Below, in pieces: positions 26,605-35,929 of a DNA stretch of 64,000 nt (the stretch's first letter is position 1; every line of letters begins with the position of its first letter). The translations under genes were made by a program, and so were the position numbers. The stretch comes from Bacillota bacterium (GTDB lineage: Bacteria; Bacillota_A; Clostridia; Lachnospirales; Lachnospiraceae), in contig JAEYMU010000030.1 in NCBI GenBank assembly GCA_023407175.1, positions 159,292 to 223,291 of the forward strand. Reading direction: 5' to 3'. The notes under the pieces are model-generated. The model did no database searches. It saw nothing but the letters and a program-made list of their open reading frames with translations, and was not told the DNA's origin.

Positions 26605-28332
26605 TTAAGCAAGCTTTATATAGAAGGCGGTATTCTCAGGAATTGCTATACTTCCCTTAAATGGCTCCCATATCTGCCCGCTTATTAACTCTGTCATCTG
26701 CTGCGGCTCTTCCCTTGCGAGGGAAAACGCCTGCAAGCTGTCCGTAGGATTAATCAGTATGATTATCTCCTCTTCCTCATAGGACCGTTTCATAGCAAAA
26801 ACTGACTCCGTACTTAAAAATTCAATTGTGCCAAGCCTTAAGGCCTTTTGTGTTTTCCGAAGCTGAATCAGCTTTTTCCAGTATTCATAAAGCTCCATAT
26901 TCCAATGCTCCCGGTTCCAGTCAAAGGTTCTCCGGCAGCCCGGGTCATAATTTCCTGTGATACCGATTTCTGTTCCGTAGTAGATACAGGGCATTCCTAT
27001 GTAAGCCATCAAAAATGCGGCAGCATTTTTAAGCGCCCTGATATTTTCTCCCGCCGAATACAGGAACCGTTCCGTATCATGGCTGTCCAGCAGGTTTAGC
27101 ATGGCGCCGTTCACCTGATGGGGATAACGGGTCAGATAATTGCTTAGCTGATATTCAAAATCCTTAGCCGTAATTACTGCCTGGGCAAAGAAATCAACAC
27201 AACACTTTGTTACCGAATAATTCATAATGCTGTCAAACTGATCTCCCATAAGCCAGGGATAGGAATTATGCCAGTTCTCACCGATAATGATGGCCTCTGG
27301 GTTCATACCCTTTAGAAGCTTTCGAAATTCTCTCCAGAATTCATGATCAATCTCATCCGATACATCCAGGCGCCACCCGTCTATTCCGGTTTCTGCCGTC
27401 CAGTATTGAACACAATCCAGTAAATACTTACGAAGACTGGGATTGTTTGTATTGAGCTTTGGCATACTGCGGACAAAGCCAAACATTTTATAGTTGGGCG
27501 GATCGGTCACAATCTGATCTCCGTCGATAAAAAACCAGTCATAATAGAGTGAGTCCTTTCCCTTTTCCACTACATCCAAAAAAGGAGGAAATTTATCACT
27601 GCAATGGTTAAATACTGCATCTAAAATAATTCTTATCCCCTTCTCATGGGCCTTTTGAACCAATTCCTTAAGGCTATCCTGCTCCCCGAAATAAGGGTCA
27701 ATCTTAAAATAATCCACCGTATCATACTTATGGTTGGAGGGTGACAAAAAGATAGGGGTAAGATAGATTCCGCTAATCTCCAGGTCATTTAAATAATCCA
27801 GCTTTTCTGTAATCCCTTTCAAATCTCCGCCAAAAAAGCTTTTTTGCCCGGGAAGCTCACTCCATTTGCTCAAATTAGGGGGAGAATTCTCCGGATCTCC
27901 ATCATAAAAACGGTCTACGAATATTTCGTAAAAAACTGTATCATGAATCCAGGAAGGCTCTGTCTGCATGTCATTGGAATTAATGTAGGGATATTGAAAA
28001 TAATAACAGTGGGCCTGTTCATCGTTGAATTCCTCTTCTATCCCCATCTCGGTATAATACAATATCTGTCCGTCACTGACTAATTCAAAGTAATAGCCAA
28101 GTCGTGTATCCTTCTGCCTGATTTCAAACTGATAATAGTCATAATACCGGTCGGTCAAAATCTTTTTCATCGGATGCTTTTGCTTTCTTTCCCAGTCAAA
28201 TTTCACACCATAGATTATGTTTACCGCGTCCATATCATTTTTCGCTGTTCTCAATCTGATGTGCAGCTCATCTATCCTATAAGCATAAGCATAGTTGCTT
28301 TTCGGTATATGACATAATGCTTCTATGTTCAT
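26605..28332 (-). CDS. GH13 alpha-glycosidase (neopullulanase/cyclomaltodextrinase type)
   Basis: 575 aa, no signal peptide, so cytoplasmic. An N-terminal beta domain (residues 1-115, as in GH13 subfamily 20) precedes the (beta/alpha)8 barrel. The catalytic nucleophile is Asp323 (GWRLDVSDE), acid/base Glu352 (IIGENWH) and transition-state Asp419 (LLDSHDTE). It cleaves imported maltodextrins or cyclodextrins to short sugars. It sits between the substrate-binding protein and the starch-binding protein genes of the same operon. AAAGGAGAG ribosome binding site. Confidence 0.93.
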   Translation of the reverse strand: MNIEALCHIPKSNYAYAYRIDELHIRLRTAKNDMDAVNIIYGVKFDWERKQKHPMKKILTDRYYDYYQFEIRQKDTRLGYYFELVSDGQILYYTEMGIEEEFNDEQAHCYYFQYPYINSNDMQTEPSWIHDTVFYEIFVDRFYDGDPENSPPNLSKWSELPGQKSFFGGDLKGITEKLDYLNDLEISGIYLTPIFLSPSNHKYDTVDYFKIDPYFGEQDSLKELVQKAHEKGIRIILDAVFNHCSDKFPPFLDVVEKGKDSLYYDWFFIDGDQIVTDPPNYKMFGFVRSMPKLNTNNPSLRKYLLDCVQYWTAETGIDGWRLDVSDEIDHEFWREFRKLLKGMNPEAIIIGENWHNSYPWLMGDQFDSIMNYSVTKCCVDFFAQAVITAKDFEYQLSNYLTRYPHQVNGAMLNLLDSHDTERFLYSAGENIRALKNAAAFLMAYIGMPCIYYGTEIGITGNYDPGCRRTFDWNREHWNMELYEYWKKLIQLRKTQKALRLGTIEFLSTESVFAMKRSYEEEEIIILINPTDSLQAFSLAREEPQQMTELISGQIWEPFKGSIAIPENTAFYIKLA

Positions 28333-28379
28333 TGATACTCTCCTTTGATTTATGTCCCACTTGCTGACTTTTTCGCTGA

Positions 28380-29693
28380 CTATTCTGTAGCCAGTAAGGT
28401 ATTCCAGTCCTCAACTGCCTTCTTTCTTCCATCCGCAGGGGTAAGCTGTCCGTCAAAAACTGCCTGGCAAACCTGGGCTGATATCGTCCAGTAATAGGAT
28501 ATTCTCGATGCGGAGGGCATGGGGAAGGAATTCTCAAACTGCTCGACAAAGGGCTTCAGATGCTCATCCTCAGATAGCCCGGCTATGTTGCTGACATCCT
28601 TTAGGGTAGTTATTTTATCAGCCTTTTCATACATAATAGTTGCCGACTCATCCGAAACCAGGAACTGTGCAAAAAGCTGTGCTGCATTGGGGTATTTGGT
28701 AAAGGCAGACACATGGGCGCTCTGGATACCTACGAAGGGAGTCATCGGATTGCCCTGATAGGTCGGAAGCTCTGTCACGCCAAAATTGACACCGCTTTCC
28801 TTAAATTCTGTAACATTCCAGGGTCCGGATATTTCGTATGCTACCTTACCTTCTGTAAATTCGCTGTTTAAGAAGCTGTCGTTACCCAAGTCAACAGCAC
28901 TTATCGGCATAATCTTCTTTAAGCTGCTTACCAGCTCCAGCCCCTTCTCGAAGCCGTCGGTGTCAAAGCCGGGATTGTCATCCTCCGTTCCATCCTCGCC
29001 AAAGAGAACAAAGCCGCAGGTGCTTAGGAAGGGATATATCTTATACCCATCGCCGACCTCAACCAGAAAATAGAATTTATTGGTATCGGGATCATTATAG
29101 TCCCCGGCCTTCTCTAATATTTCCTCCAGAGTAGTTGCCGGCTGATCTCCCACAATATCCTTGTTATAAAACAGACAGCTGGTTTCCATGGAAAGGGGAA
29201 CTCCATACAGCTTATCCTCATAGGTAACCGTCTTAATTCCGACCTCATTAATCCGCGCCTTTAAATCCTCTGCGATACTGTTATCCAACTCTAAAAACAG
29301 ACCGGAAGATACTCCATGCAAGAAGGAGTCATTCGGACACATGAATACATCCGCCCCCGTTCCTGCCGGTCCGCTAAGGGCAATTTTATCCACTGCACCA
29401 AGTCCAACCTCCTCAACCGTAACCGGAACACCATATTGGGCTTCAAAGCTCTGTGCCATCTCTTCTCCAAATTCCGTATCGGCAGTCCAAAAGGTCAGCT
29501 TAGCGCCCTCTTCAGGAACCAGTTCAGCTGCTGTGGCCGAAGCTCCGCCCGTACCATCATCCGCACCCGGTGTCGTATTGTTATCTGTTGTACCTGTTAC
29601 CTCAGTCCCTTCCTCCGTCGGTATGTTCTTCTTACAGCCAATGCTGGCAGCCGCCAGTGAAACCAATAGGAAAACCAATAAAAGTTTTTTCAT
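28380..29693 (-). CDS. Maltodextrin ABC transporter substrate-binding lipoprotein (MalE-like)
   Basis: 437 aa from the ATG at 29693 (GGAGGTTATTT upstream); the longer frame lacks a start signal. Lipoprotein signal with lipobox AASIGC, then a Thr/Gly/Asp linker and a family 1 extracellular solute-binding domain (GAKLTFWTADTEFGEEMAQ, MCPNDSFLHG, YGVPLSMETSCLFYNKD, YEISGPWNVTEF). Delivers maltodextrin to the two permeases encoded upstream. No dedicated ATPase is in the operon; a shared MsmK-type ATPase elsewhere is expected. Confidence 0.93.
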   Translation of the reverse strand: MKKLLLVFLLVSLAAASIGCKKNIPTEEGTEVTGTTDNNTTPGADDGTGGASATAAELVPEEGAKLTFWTADTEFGEEMAQSFEAQYGVPVTVEEVGLGAVDKIALSGPAGTGADVFMCPNDSFLHGVSSGLFLELDNSIAEDLKARINEVGIKTVTYEDKLYGVPLSMETSCLFYNKDIVGDQPATTLEEILEKAGDYNDPDTNKFYFLVEVGDGYKIYPFLSTCGFVLFGEDGTEDDNPGFDTDGFEKGLELVSSLKKIMPISAVDLGNDSFLNSEFTEGKVAYEISGPWNVTEFKESGVNFGVTELPTYQGNPMTPFVGIQSAHVSAFTKYPNAAQLFAQFLVSDESATIMYEKADKITTLKDVSNIAGLSEDEHLKPFVEQFENSFPMPSASRISYYWTISAQVCQAVFDGQLTPADGRKKAVEDWNTLLATE

Positions 29694-29715
29694 AAATAAC
29701 CTCCATCCTTTCTCT

Positions 29716-30540
29716 TTAACCCTTATTTGCTCCGGCTGCAATTCCTTCCGCCAGGTATTTCTGGAACAGCAGAAATAGTATTGTAATCGGAATGGCAATC
29801 AGCACAGCGCCTGCAGCAAATACTGTAAAATTGGCATTTTCATTTTGGGCAATCAGTGTATAAAGTCCTACCGCGATTGTTCTGGTCGATTTTCCCGTAA
29901 AAAGGAGATTGGGCAGTATGTAATCCATCCAAGGCAGCATAAACTGGGATACGGCACAGTAAACGATGATCGGCTTTGACATGGGAATAATAATTTTAAT
30001 AAATGTATTGACTTTAGAGCTTCCGTCAATATAGGCTGCCTCATCCAAGGCCACCGGTATTCCGTCCAGATACCCCTTGACCAGCCAGACATTATACGGC
30101 ACCGCTCCGACAGCATAAATCAGTACGAGGGATAAGGGGGTTTTATTTAATCCAAAGGTTATAAACAGCGTATAGATCGCCGTCATCGATAAAAAGCTGG
30201 GAAACATGGATAAAATCAGCATAGTCATAAGTCCTGTCTTTTTCCCTCTGAAATTAAATCTGGAGACCACCCAGGAGGTAATCAGGATCAGTATAACGGA
30301 TACAAATGCATTCAATAACGCTATGGAAAATGAATTTTTGAACCAGGTCAGGTAATCCGTATCCTGAAAGAGGCTTACGTAATTATCCAGTGTCAGCTTC
30401 TTTGGTATCAGCGAGGAGGACATCAGACCTCTTCCCTCATTAAATGAAGACAGGATAATCCAGGCAACCGGAATAATGACCAGCAGACTTACAACCGTCA
30501 GCTCAAGATTAACCAATAAAACTTTTATTTTCCGTTTCAT
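29716..30540 (-). CDS. Sugar ABC transporter permease (MalG-like)
   Basis: 274 aa, six membrane helices. The coupling (EAA) loop reads EAAYIDGSSKVNTFIKIIIP. N-terminal YVSLFQDTDYLTWFKNSF is typical of MalG. Pairs with the MalF-like permease 44 bp upstream. AAGGAAGG ribosome binding site. Confidence 0.94.
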   Translation of the reverse strand: MKRKIKVLLVNLELTVVSLLVIIPVAWIILSSFNEGRGLMSSSLIPKKLTLDNYVSLFQDTDYLTWFKNSFSIALLNAFVSVILILITSWVVSRFNFRGKKTGLMTMLILSMFPSFLSMTAIYTLFITFGLNKTPLSLVLIYAVGAVPYNVWLVKGYLDGIPVALDEAAYIDGSSKVNTFIKIIIPMSKPIIVYCAVSQFMLPWMDYILPNLLFTGKSTRTIAVGLYTLIAQNENANFTVFAAGAVLIAIPITILFLLFQKYLAEGIAAGANKG

Positions 30541-30584
30541 ATTCTACCTTCCTTTCATTGCCGGCGGCACAAGACATTTCCTTA

Positions 30585-31925
30585 TTATATCTCCTGGAAG
30601 GCCCTGGTTCTTCTGAAATTCCAAACAGAAACCACCGATATCATCAGGAATAAAATAATACACATTACGGAAGCCATATCATAAATCTGATTGTCCAGGG
30701 TCAGCTTATAAATCCAGGAAATCAGAATATCCGTATCTCCCGCCAGCTGGTAATTGGAATTGACCGGGCCTCCCTCGGTCAGGAAGTAAATAGCTCCGAA
30801 GCCGTTAAAATTACATGCGAAATTCATAACCAGCAGCGGTCCGGTCGCCTTCAGTACCAGGGGCAGTGTTATTTTTGAAAAAACCTGAACGGAGCTTCCT
30901 CCGTCAATCTCAGCCGCCTCATACAGGCCCTTATCAATGCTTGACAGGATTCCCTGAACCATAATCATGAACATCGGAAAGCCCATCCAAAGGTTAACAA
31001 GGATAATAACTATTTTAGCCAATAACGGATTTGTCAGGAACGGTATCCTGGTATCGGTCAGCCCGATATCTATCAGGAACTGCCCCAGGGGGCCAAACTG
31101 TCCATTCAGCAGATTTTTAAATACCAAAAGACTGATCATCTGCGGAATCGCCCAGGGAAGAATCATGATGCTGCGGTAAATTGATTTCATCCTCGCATAC
31201 TTGCTGTTAATCAAAACCGCCTGAAAAAGTCCCAGGAAGAAAGTGGAGAAGGTGGAGCATACCGCCCAAACCACCGTCCAAAGCAGGACTGCAAAGAAGG
31301 TATTGGACCAGATGGGCGACTGGAACAGCTTGATGAAATTATTAAACCCTACCCAATCCACCAGCGCAGCCGGCGGAAGATGTGTTCTGTTATAATTGGT
31401 AAAGGCCGTAAAAACTGAGAACAAAATTGGCATCAATACTACAAAAGCAATTAATACCAGCACCGGTGCAAGAACAATCAGAGGAAAAGACTTTTTATAA
31501 AGATTTTTGAGATATTCCCCTGAGGTGATGTATTCTCCGCTTTCCTCAAGCATTTTCCCCAACCGGAAAGCATCCTTTATATTCCATACATAGATTGCTA
31601 CAAATAAAAGCAATACAAACACTGTTATAATTCCGTTGATTAAAAGCATGGTGGAGTGATCGCCGCCTCTGGCACCGGAAACCTCGCCCAGGGTAATCAG
31701 CCCCCAGATTCCCTTTGTAAAAAAACCGCCATGCAGCCTTAAACTGAATTTGGGAACCAGCCCAAAAAAATATTCGATCCAATAGCCCGTACGAAGTTCA
31801 ATTCCAAAAAATAAAACCTGTATGAGAAAGAGAAGGATACCCTTCATTTTTTGTCTTCCAATTACGAACTGTCCTCCGCCCCAGAAAAAAACGGAGAGCA
31901 GAACCGCCTTCCATCGTTTTGCCAT
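30585..31925 (-). CDS. Sugar ABC transporter permease (MalF-like)
   Basis: 446 aa, longer than most MalF-type permeases because of about 150 extra N-terminal residues with two or three helices (AVLLSVFFWGGGQFVIGRQK, GILLFLIQVLFFGIELRTG). Core helices follow with EAA loop EAAEIDGGSSVQVFSKITLP. First gene of the maltodextrin operon, with a GGGAGG ribosome binding site 5 nt from the ATG and a promoter/operator immediately upstream. Confidence 0.93.
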   Translation of the reverse strand: MAKRWKAVLLSVFFWGGGQFVIGRQKMKGILLFLIQVLFFGIELRTGYWIEYFFGLVPKFSLRLHGGFFTKGIWGLITLGEVSGARGGDHSTMLLINGIITVFVLLLFVAIYVWNIKDAFRLGKMLEESGEYITSGEYLKNLYKKSFPLIVLAPVLVLIAFVVLMPILFSVFTAFTNYNRTHLPPAALVDWVGFNNFIKLFQSPIWSNTFFAVLLWTVVWAVCSTFSTFFLGLFQAVLINSKYARMKSIYRSIMILPWAIPQMISLLVFKNLLNGQFGPLGQFLIDIGLTDTRIPFLTNPLLAKIVIILVNLWMGFPMFMIMVQGILSSIDKGLYEAAEIDGGSSVQVFSKITLPLVLKATGPLLVMNFACNFNGFGAIYFLTEGGPVNSNYQLAGDTDILISWIYKLTLDNQIYDMASVMCIILFLMISVVSVWNFRRTRAFQEI

Positions 31926-31949
31926 ATTTTTACCTCCCTGGCATGTAAC

Positions 31950-31999
31950 TTAACCGTTTAATCTAATAATAATTTATCATTAGTCGGACAAAATGTCAA
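31950..31999 (-). promoter_or_regulatory. Maltodextrin operon promoter with LacI-type operator
   Basis: Minus strand: -35 TTGACA (31994-31999), 17-nt spacer ending in TGA, -10 TAAATT (31971-31976; extended -10). TTAAACGGTTAA (31950-31961) is a CG-centred near-palindrome of the LacI/GalR kind, positioned about +3 to +14. The divergent LacI regulator is the natural candidate to bind it. Confidence 0.7.
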
Positions 32000-32061
32000 G
32001 TAATTTTGCACAATTATTTTAAATAATAGTTGATTTTATTATGCTATTTCAACATATTTTT

Positions 32062-32084
32062 GCTTAAATGTTTTTCATTTAAGC
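32062..32084. promoter_or_regulatory. 9-bp perfect dyad in the malF-lacI intergenic region
   Basis: GCTTAAATG-N5-CATTTAAGC (32062-32070/32076-32084). It lacks the central CG of LacI-family sites, so it may instead be a hairpin or the site of another factor. Confidence 0.4.
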
Positions 32085-32197
32085 TACATAATTTTAAAAG
32101 AATTGCTTATTTTACGGCACTTTTTCCGTTTTTTATAAATTAAGTTAAGTTAATTAAATTCAGTTATTCCCATGATCAATGCTTACCGCAACAAGGA

Positions 32198-32227
32198 TTG
32201 TTATTCGAATTATGTTTATGCTATAAT
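32198..32227 (+). promoter_or_regulatory. Promoter of the LacI-family gene
   Basis: -35 TTGTTA (32198-32203), 18-nt spacer, -10 TATAAT (32222-32227), giving a leader of about 115 nt before the ATG at 32348. Confidence 0.6.
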
Positions 32228-32347
32228 ATACAAGAAAAGCAGATTAGTCCATGGAACGTGAAGAAGGGACGCAGTCCTTGAGTTTTTGATCAGCGTAATC
32301 AGCGCCGAACGGAGTTAAAGCAAAGAGAAGGGGAGACCAAAGATACC

Positions 32348-33301
32348 ATGAAACAGGAAAAGGTAACCATGAAGGATATTGCCAGGGAGCTGAATTTATC
32401 CATCGCAACCGTGTCCTATGTATTGAACCACTCCGAAAAGGAAAAAATCAGTCACGATACCCGAATCAAGGTATTGGAGGCTGCAAAGAAGCTTGGCTAT
32501 GTTCCGAATCAGACGGCAAAATCCCTGGCAAAAAGCCACAGCAATCTGATCGGTATCATTGTTAATTTAAGCAAACATGCTTCTTCCTATATCAAGCAGC
32601 AATCCCTGGATCTGGCCTCTGAATTGCAAAAACAGATTTACTCTGCCGGTTATGATACAATTTTGTCAGTGGTATATGAGCTTGCGGATATTCAGATAAA
32701 ATATAAGCATTCCCTGGAGGCTGTCTTCGTTATTGATGTGAATGAGAAATCCTTAAAAAGAATTACTAAGCATTATTACGTGCCCCTTATCTTTCTGGAC
32801 TGTGATTTTGAAGAGGGTTTATTTTATAAGATTCTGCCCGATTATGATACGATTATTACGGCGGCAAAGAAAAGACTGGAGGAAGAGCATCCGTTCCTCA
32901 TTATGGATCAAATCATTAACGAGCGGATGACGCAGCAGATCACCCGGCATTTTCCTCCGGAGGATATATTAATACACCGGTCTGCTAACTCCGGCGACCG
33001 CGCCGGCTTAAATCTGAAGGAATTTCTTTCGGGAAAAATATCACGCAAAGGAATTATTATCGGAGACCTGCTGGCGGCTCAAGTGGAACGCTATGTGGAT
33101 AACAGCGATATCCTCGTAATATCCTCGACCCATGCGACCGACCTGCTTTTACCGGATACCCGAAGGATTATTGTAAGCAACTGCAAACGGGCGGAGGCTG
33201 CAATGGATATCCTGGTAAAGCTGATGAAGCTTGATTATGATGAGAACTCCTATACCAGAGTATTGCTTTTGCCGGACCCTCCTGCGGAAATTAAGCTATA
33301 A
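32348..33301 (+). CDS. LacI-family transcriptional regulator
   Basis: 317 aa, slightly short for the family. Helix-turn-helix and hinge: MKDIARELNLSIATVSYVLNHS through GYVPNQTAKSLAKSHSNLIGIIV. The ligand domain is shortened and atypical, lacking the usual long periplasmic-binding-like C-terminal half. Divergent to the maltodextrin operon, hence probably its regulator. GGGGAG ribosome binding site upstream; an in-frame ATG nine codons later lies at the start of the HTH. Confidence 0.9.
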   Translation: MKQEKVTMKDIARELNLSIATVSYVLNHSEKEKISHDTRIKVLEAAKKLGYVPNQTAKSLAKSHSNLIGIIVNLSKHASSYIKQQSLDLASELQKQIYSAGYDTILSVVYELADIQIKYKHSLEAVFVIDVNEKSLKRITKHYYVPLIFLDCDFEEGLFYKILPDYDTIITAAKKRLEEEHPFLIMDQIINERMTQQITRHFPPEDILIHRSANSGDRAGLNLKEFLSGKISRKGIIIGDLLAAQVERYVDNSDILVISSTHATDLLLPDTRRIIVSNCKRAEAAMDILVKLMKLDYDENSYTRVLLLPDPPAEIKL

Positions 33302-33304
33302 AAA

Positions 33305-33382
33305 AGCAGGCATTTTCCGTCTCTGCGCCTGCCCAGGACCAGTACCTGGCAGCTGAAGGGCACACAAACGGAAAAGCCTGCT
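33305..33382. terminator. Large bidirectional terminator
   Basis: AGCAGGC...TTTTCCGT (33305-33320) pairs with ACGGAAAAGCCTGCT (33368-33382). An inner CCAGG/CCTGG hairpin fills the loop. T-rich on the plus side (TATTATTTTG). It separates convergent lacI and isochorismatase genes. Confidence 0.75.
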
Positions 33383-33403
33383 ATTATTTTGTTCTTTAAC
33401 AGA

Positions 33404-33958
33404 TTATTTAATTAGCCTTGATATTTCCTTAAATACTCCGGTTCCTGCAGCTCTCGTCAATTCGAACAGGATTGACTCGTAGGTGGTTGGAATTGCGCCC
33501 TCTGTGATGGCCCGCTTAATTCCTGCCTTGCGATCGCCCTTCTTTCGGGAGCCGACACAGTCCTCTACCAGCATCACGGTATACCCCTTCCCAATCAGGT
33601 CAAGAACCGTTTGAAGCACGCAGATATGTGCCTCAATACCGCAGATGATGATATTCTTCTTTCCGCTTTCCGTAATTTTTGCCATGACCTCTTCGTTTTC
33701 TGCACAGCTAAAGGTAATCTTATCATAGAAGGTAAAGCTCTCACCAACCGCTTCACTGATTACCGGTACCGTCATCCCAATTCCCTTGGTATACTGCTGG
33801 GTGACTATCATCGGAATATTCAGTGCCCGAAGGCCCTTGACCAAAATTTCTGTATTATGGAGCAGCTCTTCATTTTTTTCAATAACCGGAACCAGCTTCT
33901 CCTGAAAATCAACAATTAACGCTAGTGTTTCCTCTGCCAGTATTCTCATTTTTAACAC
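33404..33958 (-). CDS. Isochorismatase-family hydrolase (nicotinamidase-related)
   Basis: 184 aa. Catalytic triad positions visible: Asp17 (LIVDFQEKL), Lys80 (FYDKITFSC) and Cys113 (CGIEAHICVLQT). The preceding cis-peptide region is GIEAH. Such proteins hydrolyse amides or vinyl ethers; the short length and lack of neighbours do not define the substrate. The start is either GTG 33958 (AAAGG 5 nt upstream) or ATG 33949. Monocistronic. Confidence 0.88.
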   Translation of the reverse strand: MLKMRILAEETLALIVDFQEKLVPVIEKNEELLHNTEILVKGLRALNIPMIVTQQYTKGIGMTVPVISEAVGESFTFYDKITFSCAENEEVMAKITESGKKNIIICGIEAHICVLQTVLDLIGKGYTVMLVEDCVGSRKKGDRKAGIKRAITEGAIPTTYESILFELTRAAGTGVFKEISRLIK

Positions 33959-34110
33959 CCGTGCCTTTCACTTTTTGATGACCTTTACCGATTTGATTAT
34001 AGCACTCCTTTCTCCCTGTTTCAAGGGGAGAGAACCGCTTCTATTGACATCCTCTGCCATCCATGCAATACTATAAAAAAACTAATATAACGCTTTTTAC
34101 GGGAGCTCCC

Positions 34111-35220
34111 ATGAACGAGATTATCGATAAGCTCATACTGCTATTATGCTGCACTACCCTGTATCTGTTTCAAATCAACAGCGGTTTTTTTATCGTGGCT
34201 GTTATTATAGTGACTGTTCTGTCCAGCCTTTTTATTTATTTTGATGACAACCGTCTTAAGCTTGCAGGAGCCCTTCTGTTTGGTGTACTCTGCCTTTTCC
34301 TTCCTGATTATATCATCTTCCTGCCCCTGCTGCTTTATGATGTATTTTTCACCAAATACCAACCCGTTCTTCCGGTCTTTGCCTGTATCATCCTATCCCA
34401 TATTTATACCTACAATACCATGATTTTATCCTTTACCCTTGCATTTCTTGTGCTGTCCTTTTCGCTGAAATATAAAACCGGCCGCTTAAATACCGTGACC
34501 TGGGAATATAACGAGCTTCGTGACAGCTCGGTGCGCATGTCCCTGCTGCTGGAGGAAAAAAACCAGGATTTGCTGAAAAACCAGGATTATGAAATCAATC
34601 TTGCCACATTAAACGAGCGAAACCGTATCTCCAGGGAAATCCATGACAATGTGGGACACCTGCTGTCAAGATCCTTGCTGCAGGTGGGTGCCTTACAGGT
34701 AATTGCGACGGATGAGGACACCAGGGAAGGGCTTTCTTCCTTAAAGGAATCCCTGTCCATCGGAATGGATCAGATCCGCTCCAGCATTCATCAAATGTTT
34801 GACGAATCCGTGGATTTATATATGCAGCTTGAAAATCTGGTGAAGGATTTCACCTTTTGCTCCATCAGCTACGACTACGATATCAAGAATCCGCCGCCTC
34901 TCAAGCTTAAATACAGCCTGATCGCAATAACCAAGGAGGCTCTTGCCAACATTATGCGCCATTCCAACGCAACCAAGGTTTATATTGCCCTCCGGGAGCA
35001 TCCGGCGATGTATCAGCTGGTGATACAGGATAATGGCCAGTTGGATTCTCAGAAGAAAAAGTCTTTAACAAGGCAGCTGGACGATCAAAGCTTTCCTGAC
35101 GGAATGGGTCTTCACAATATTTATGACCGTGTCAAGAGCTTTGATGGCAATGTCAATATTTCTTTGGAGCAGGGCTTCAAGCTTTTTATTTCTATTCCTA
35201 AGAAAACCCCGCTATCCTAG
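34111..35220 (+). CDS. Sensor histidine kinase, NarL/DesK type
   Basis: 369 aa from the ATG at 34111 (GGGAG 5 nt upstream, inside the palindrome GGGAGCTCCC); an earlier ATG at 34063 has no ribosome binding site. Five or six N-terminal membrane helices without an extracytoplasmic domain, then a HisKA_3 dimerisation helix with phosphoacceptor His178 (REIHDNVGHLLSRSL) and an HATPase with NIMRHSNATKVYIAL and DGMGLHNIYDRV. DesK-like architecture suggests membrane or envelope sensing. Cognate regulator follows. Confidence 0.92.
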   Translation: MNEIIDKLILLLCCTTLYLFQINSGFFIVAVIIVTVLSSLFIYFDDNRLKLAGALLFGVLCLFLPDYIIFLPLLLYDVFFTKYQPVLPVFACIILSHIYTYNTMILSFTLAFLVLSFSLKYKTGRLNTVTWEYNELRDSSVRMSLLLEEKNQDLLKNQDYEINLATLNERNRISREIHDNVGHLLSRSLLQVGALQVIATDEDTREGLSSLKESLSIGMDQIRSSIHQMFDESVDLYMQLENLVKDFTFCSISYDYDIKNPPPLKLKYSLIAITKEALANIMRHSNATKVYIALREHPAMYQLVIQDNGQLDSQKKKSLTRQLDDQSFPDGMGLHNIYDRVKSFDGNVNISLEQGFKLFISIPKKTPLS

Positions 35221-35279
35221 TACAACATACGCTAAATATCGCTTAATATTCAGTGCCTGATATTTACGCAATGTAGTAC
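35220..35279. repeat. Palindromic repeat, copy A
   Basis: GTACAACAT at the left end pairs with ATGTAGTAC at the right, and AAATATC with GATATTT inside. The core AATATTCAGT(G/A)CCTGATATTTACGCA is shared with copy B (one difference). Lies between the histidine kinase stop and its response regulator start, so it is transcribed within the operon. Confidence 0.85.
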
Positions 35280-35302
35280 CACTAACCTTGGAGGTAATCA
35301 TA

Positions 35303-35929
35303 ATGAAAGTTCTTTTAATTGATGATGATAAGCTGGTCTGCTCATCTCTTAAGATTATCCTGTCCGCCGATCCTGAAATCACCGTGGTGGGTACCGGAAA
35401 TAACGGAGCAGAGGGAGTCCGTCTGTATCGTGAGCTTGTGCCTGATGTGCTTTTAACGGATATCCGCATGGAAATTATGTCAGGACTGGAGGCCGGAGAG
35501 CAAATACTTGCCGAGTTCCCCGAAGCACGCATCCTCTATCTGACCACCTTCCTGGATGATGATTACATTATCAAGGCACTTCGTATCGGTGCCAAGGGCT
35601 ATATGATGAAGCAGAACTATGAAAGCATTCTGCCCGCCCTGAAGGCCGTTTTCATGGGACAGAATGTATATGACAATGAAATCATTACAAAGCTTCCGAA
35701 GCTGATCGGCAAAACCTCTGATACCAAGGGACTGGAAGCCTATGGCATCACCGAGAAGGAATTTGAGATCATAACAAAGATAGCGGACGGTCTGTCCAAT
35801 AAGGAAATATCAGAACTGCTTTTCCTCAGTGAAGGAACCATCCGCAATAATATCAGTACCATTTTAGAGAAATTAAATCTAAGGGACAGGACACAGCTGG
35901 CTGTCTTCTATTATAAGAATATCAGATAG
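35303..35929 (+). CDS. Response regulator, NarL/LuxR family
   Basis: 208 aa from the ATG at 35303 (TGGAGGT 7 nt upstream). Receiver domain with acidic pocket DDD (residues 7-9), phosphoacceptor Asp53 (LTDIRM) and Lys in AKGYMMKQN; C-terminal LuxR helix-turn-helix (YGITEKEFEIITKIADGLSNKEISELLFLSEGTIRNNIS). Partner of the preceding kinase. Its 3' end overlaps the convergent dehydrogenase gene by 8 bp. Confidence 0.94.
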   Translation: MKVLLIDDDKLVCSSLKIILSADPEITVVGTGNNGAEGVRLYRELVPDVLLTDIRMEIMSGLEAGEQILAEFPEARILYLTTFLDDDYIIKALRIGAKGYMMKQNYESILPALKAVFMGQNVYDNEIITKLPKLIGKTSDTKGLEAYGITEKEFEIITKIADGLSNKEISELLFLSEGTIRNNISTILEKLNLRDRTQLAVFYYKNIR

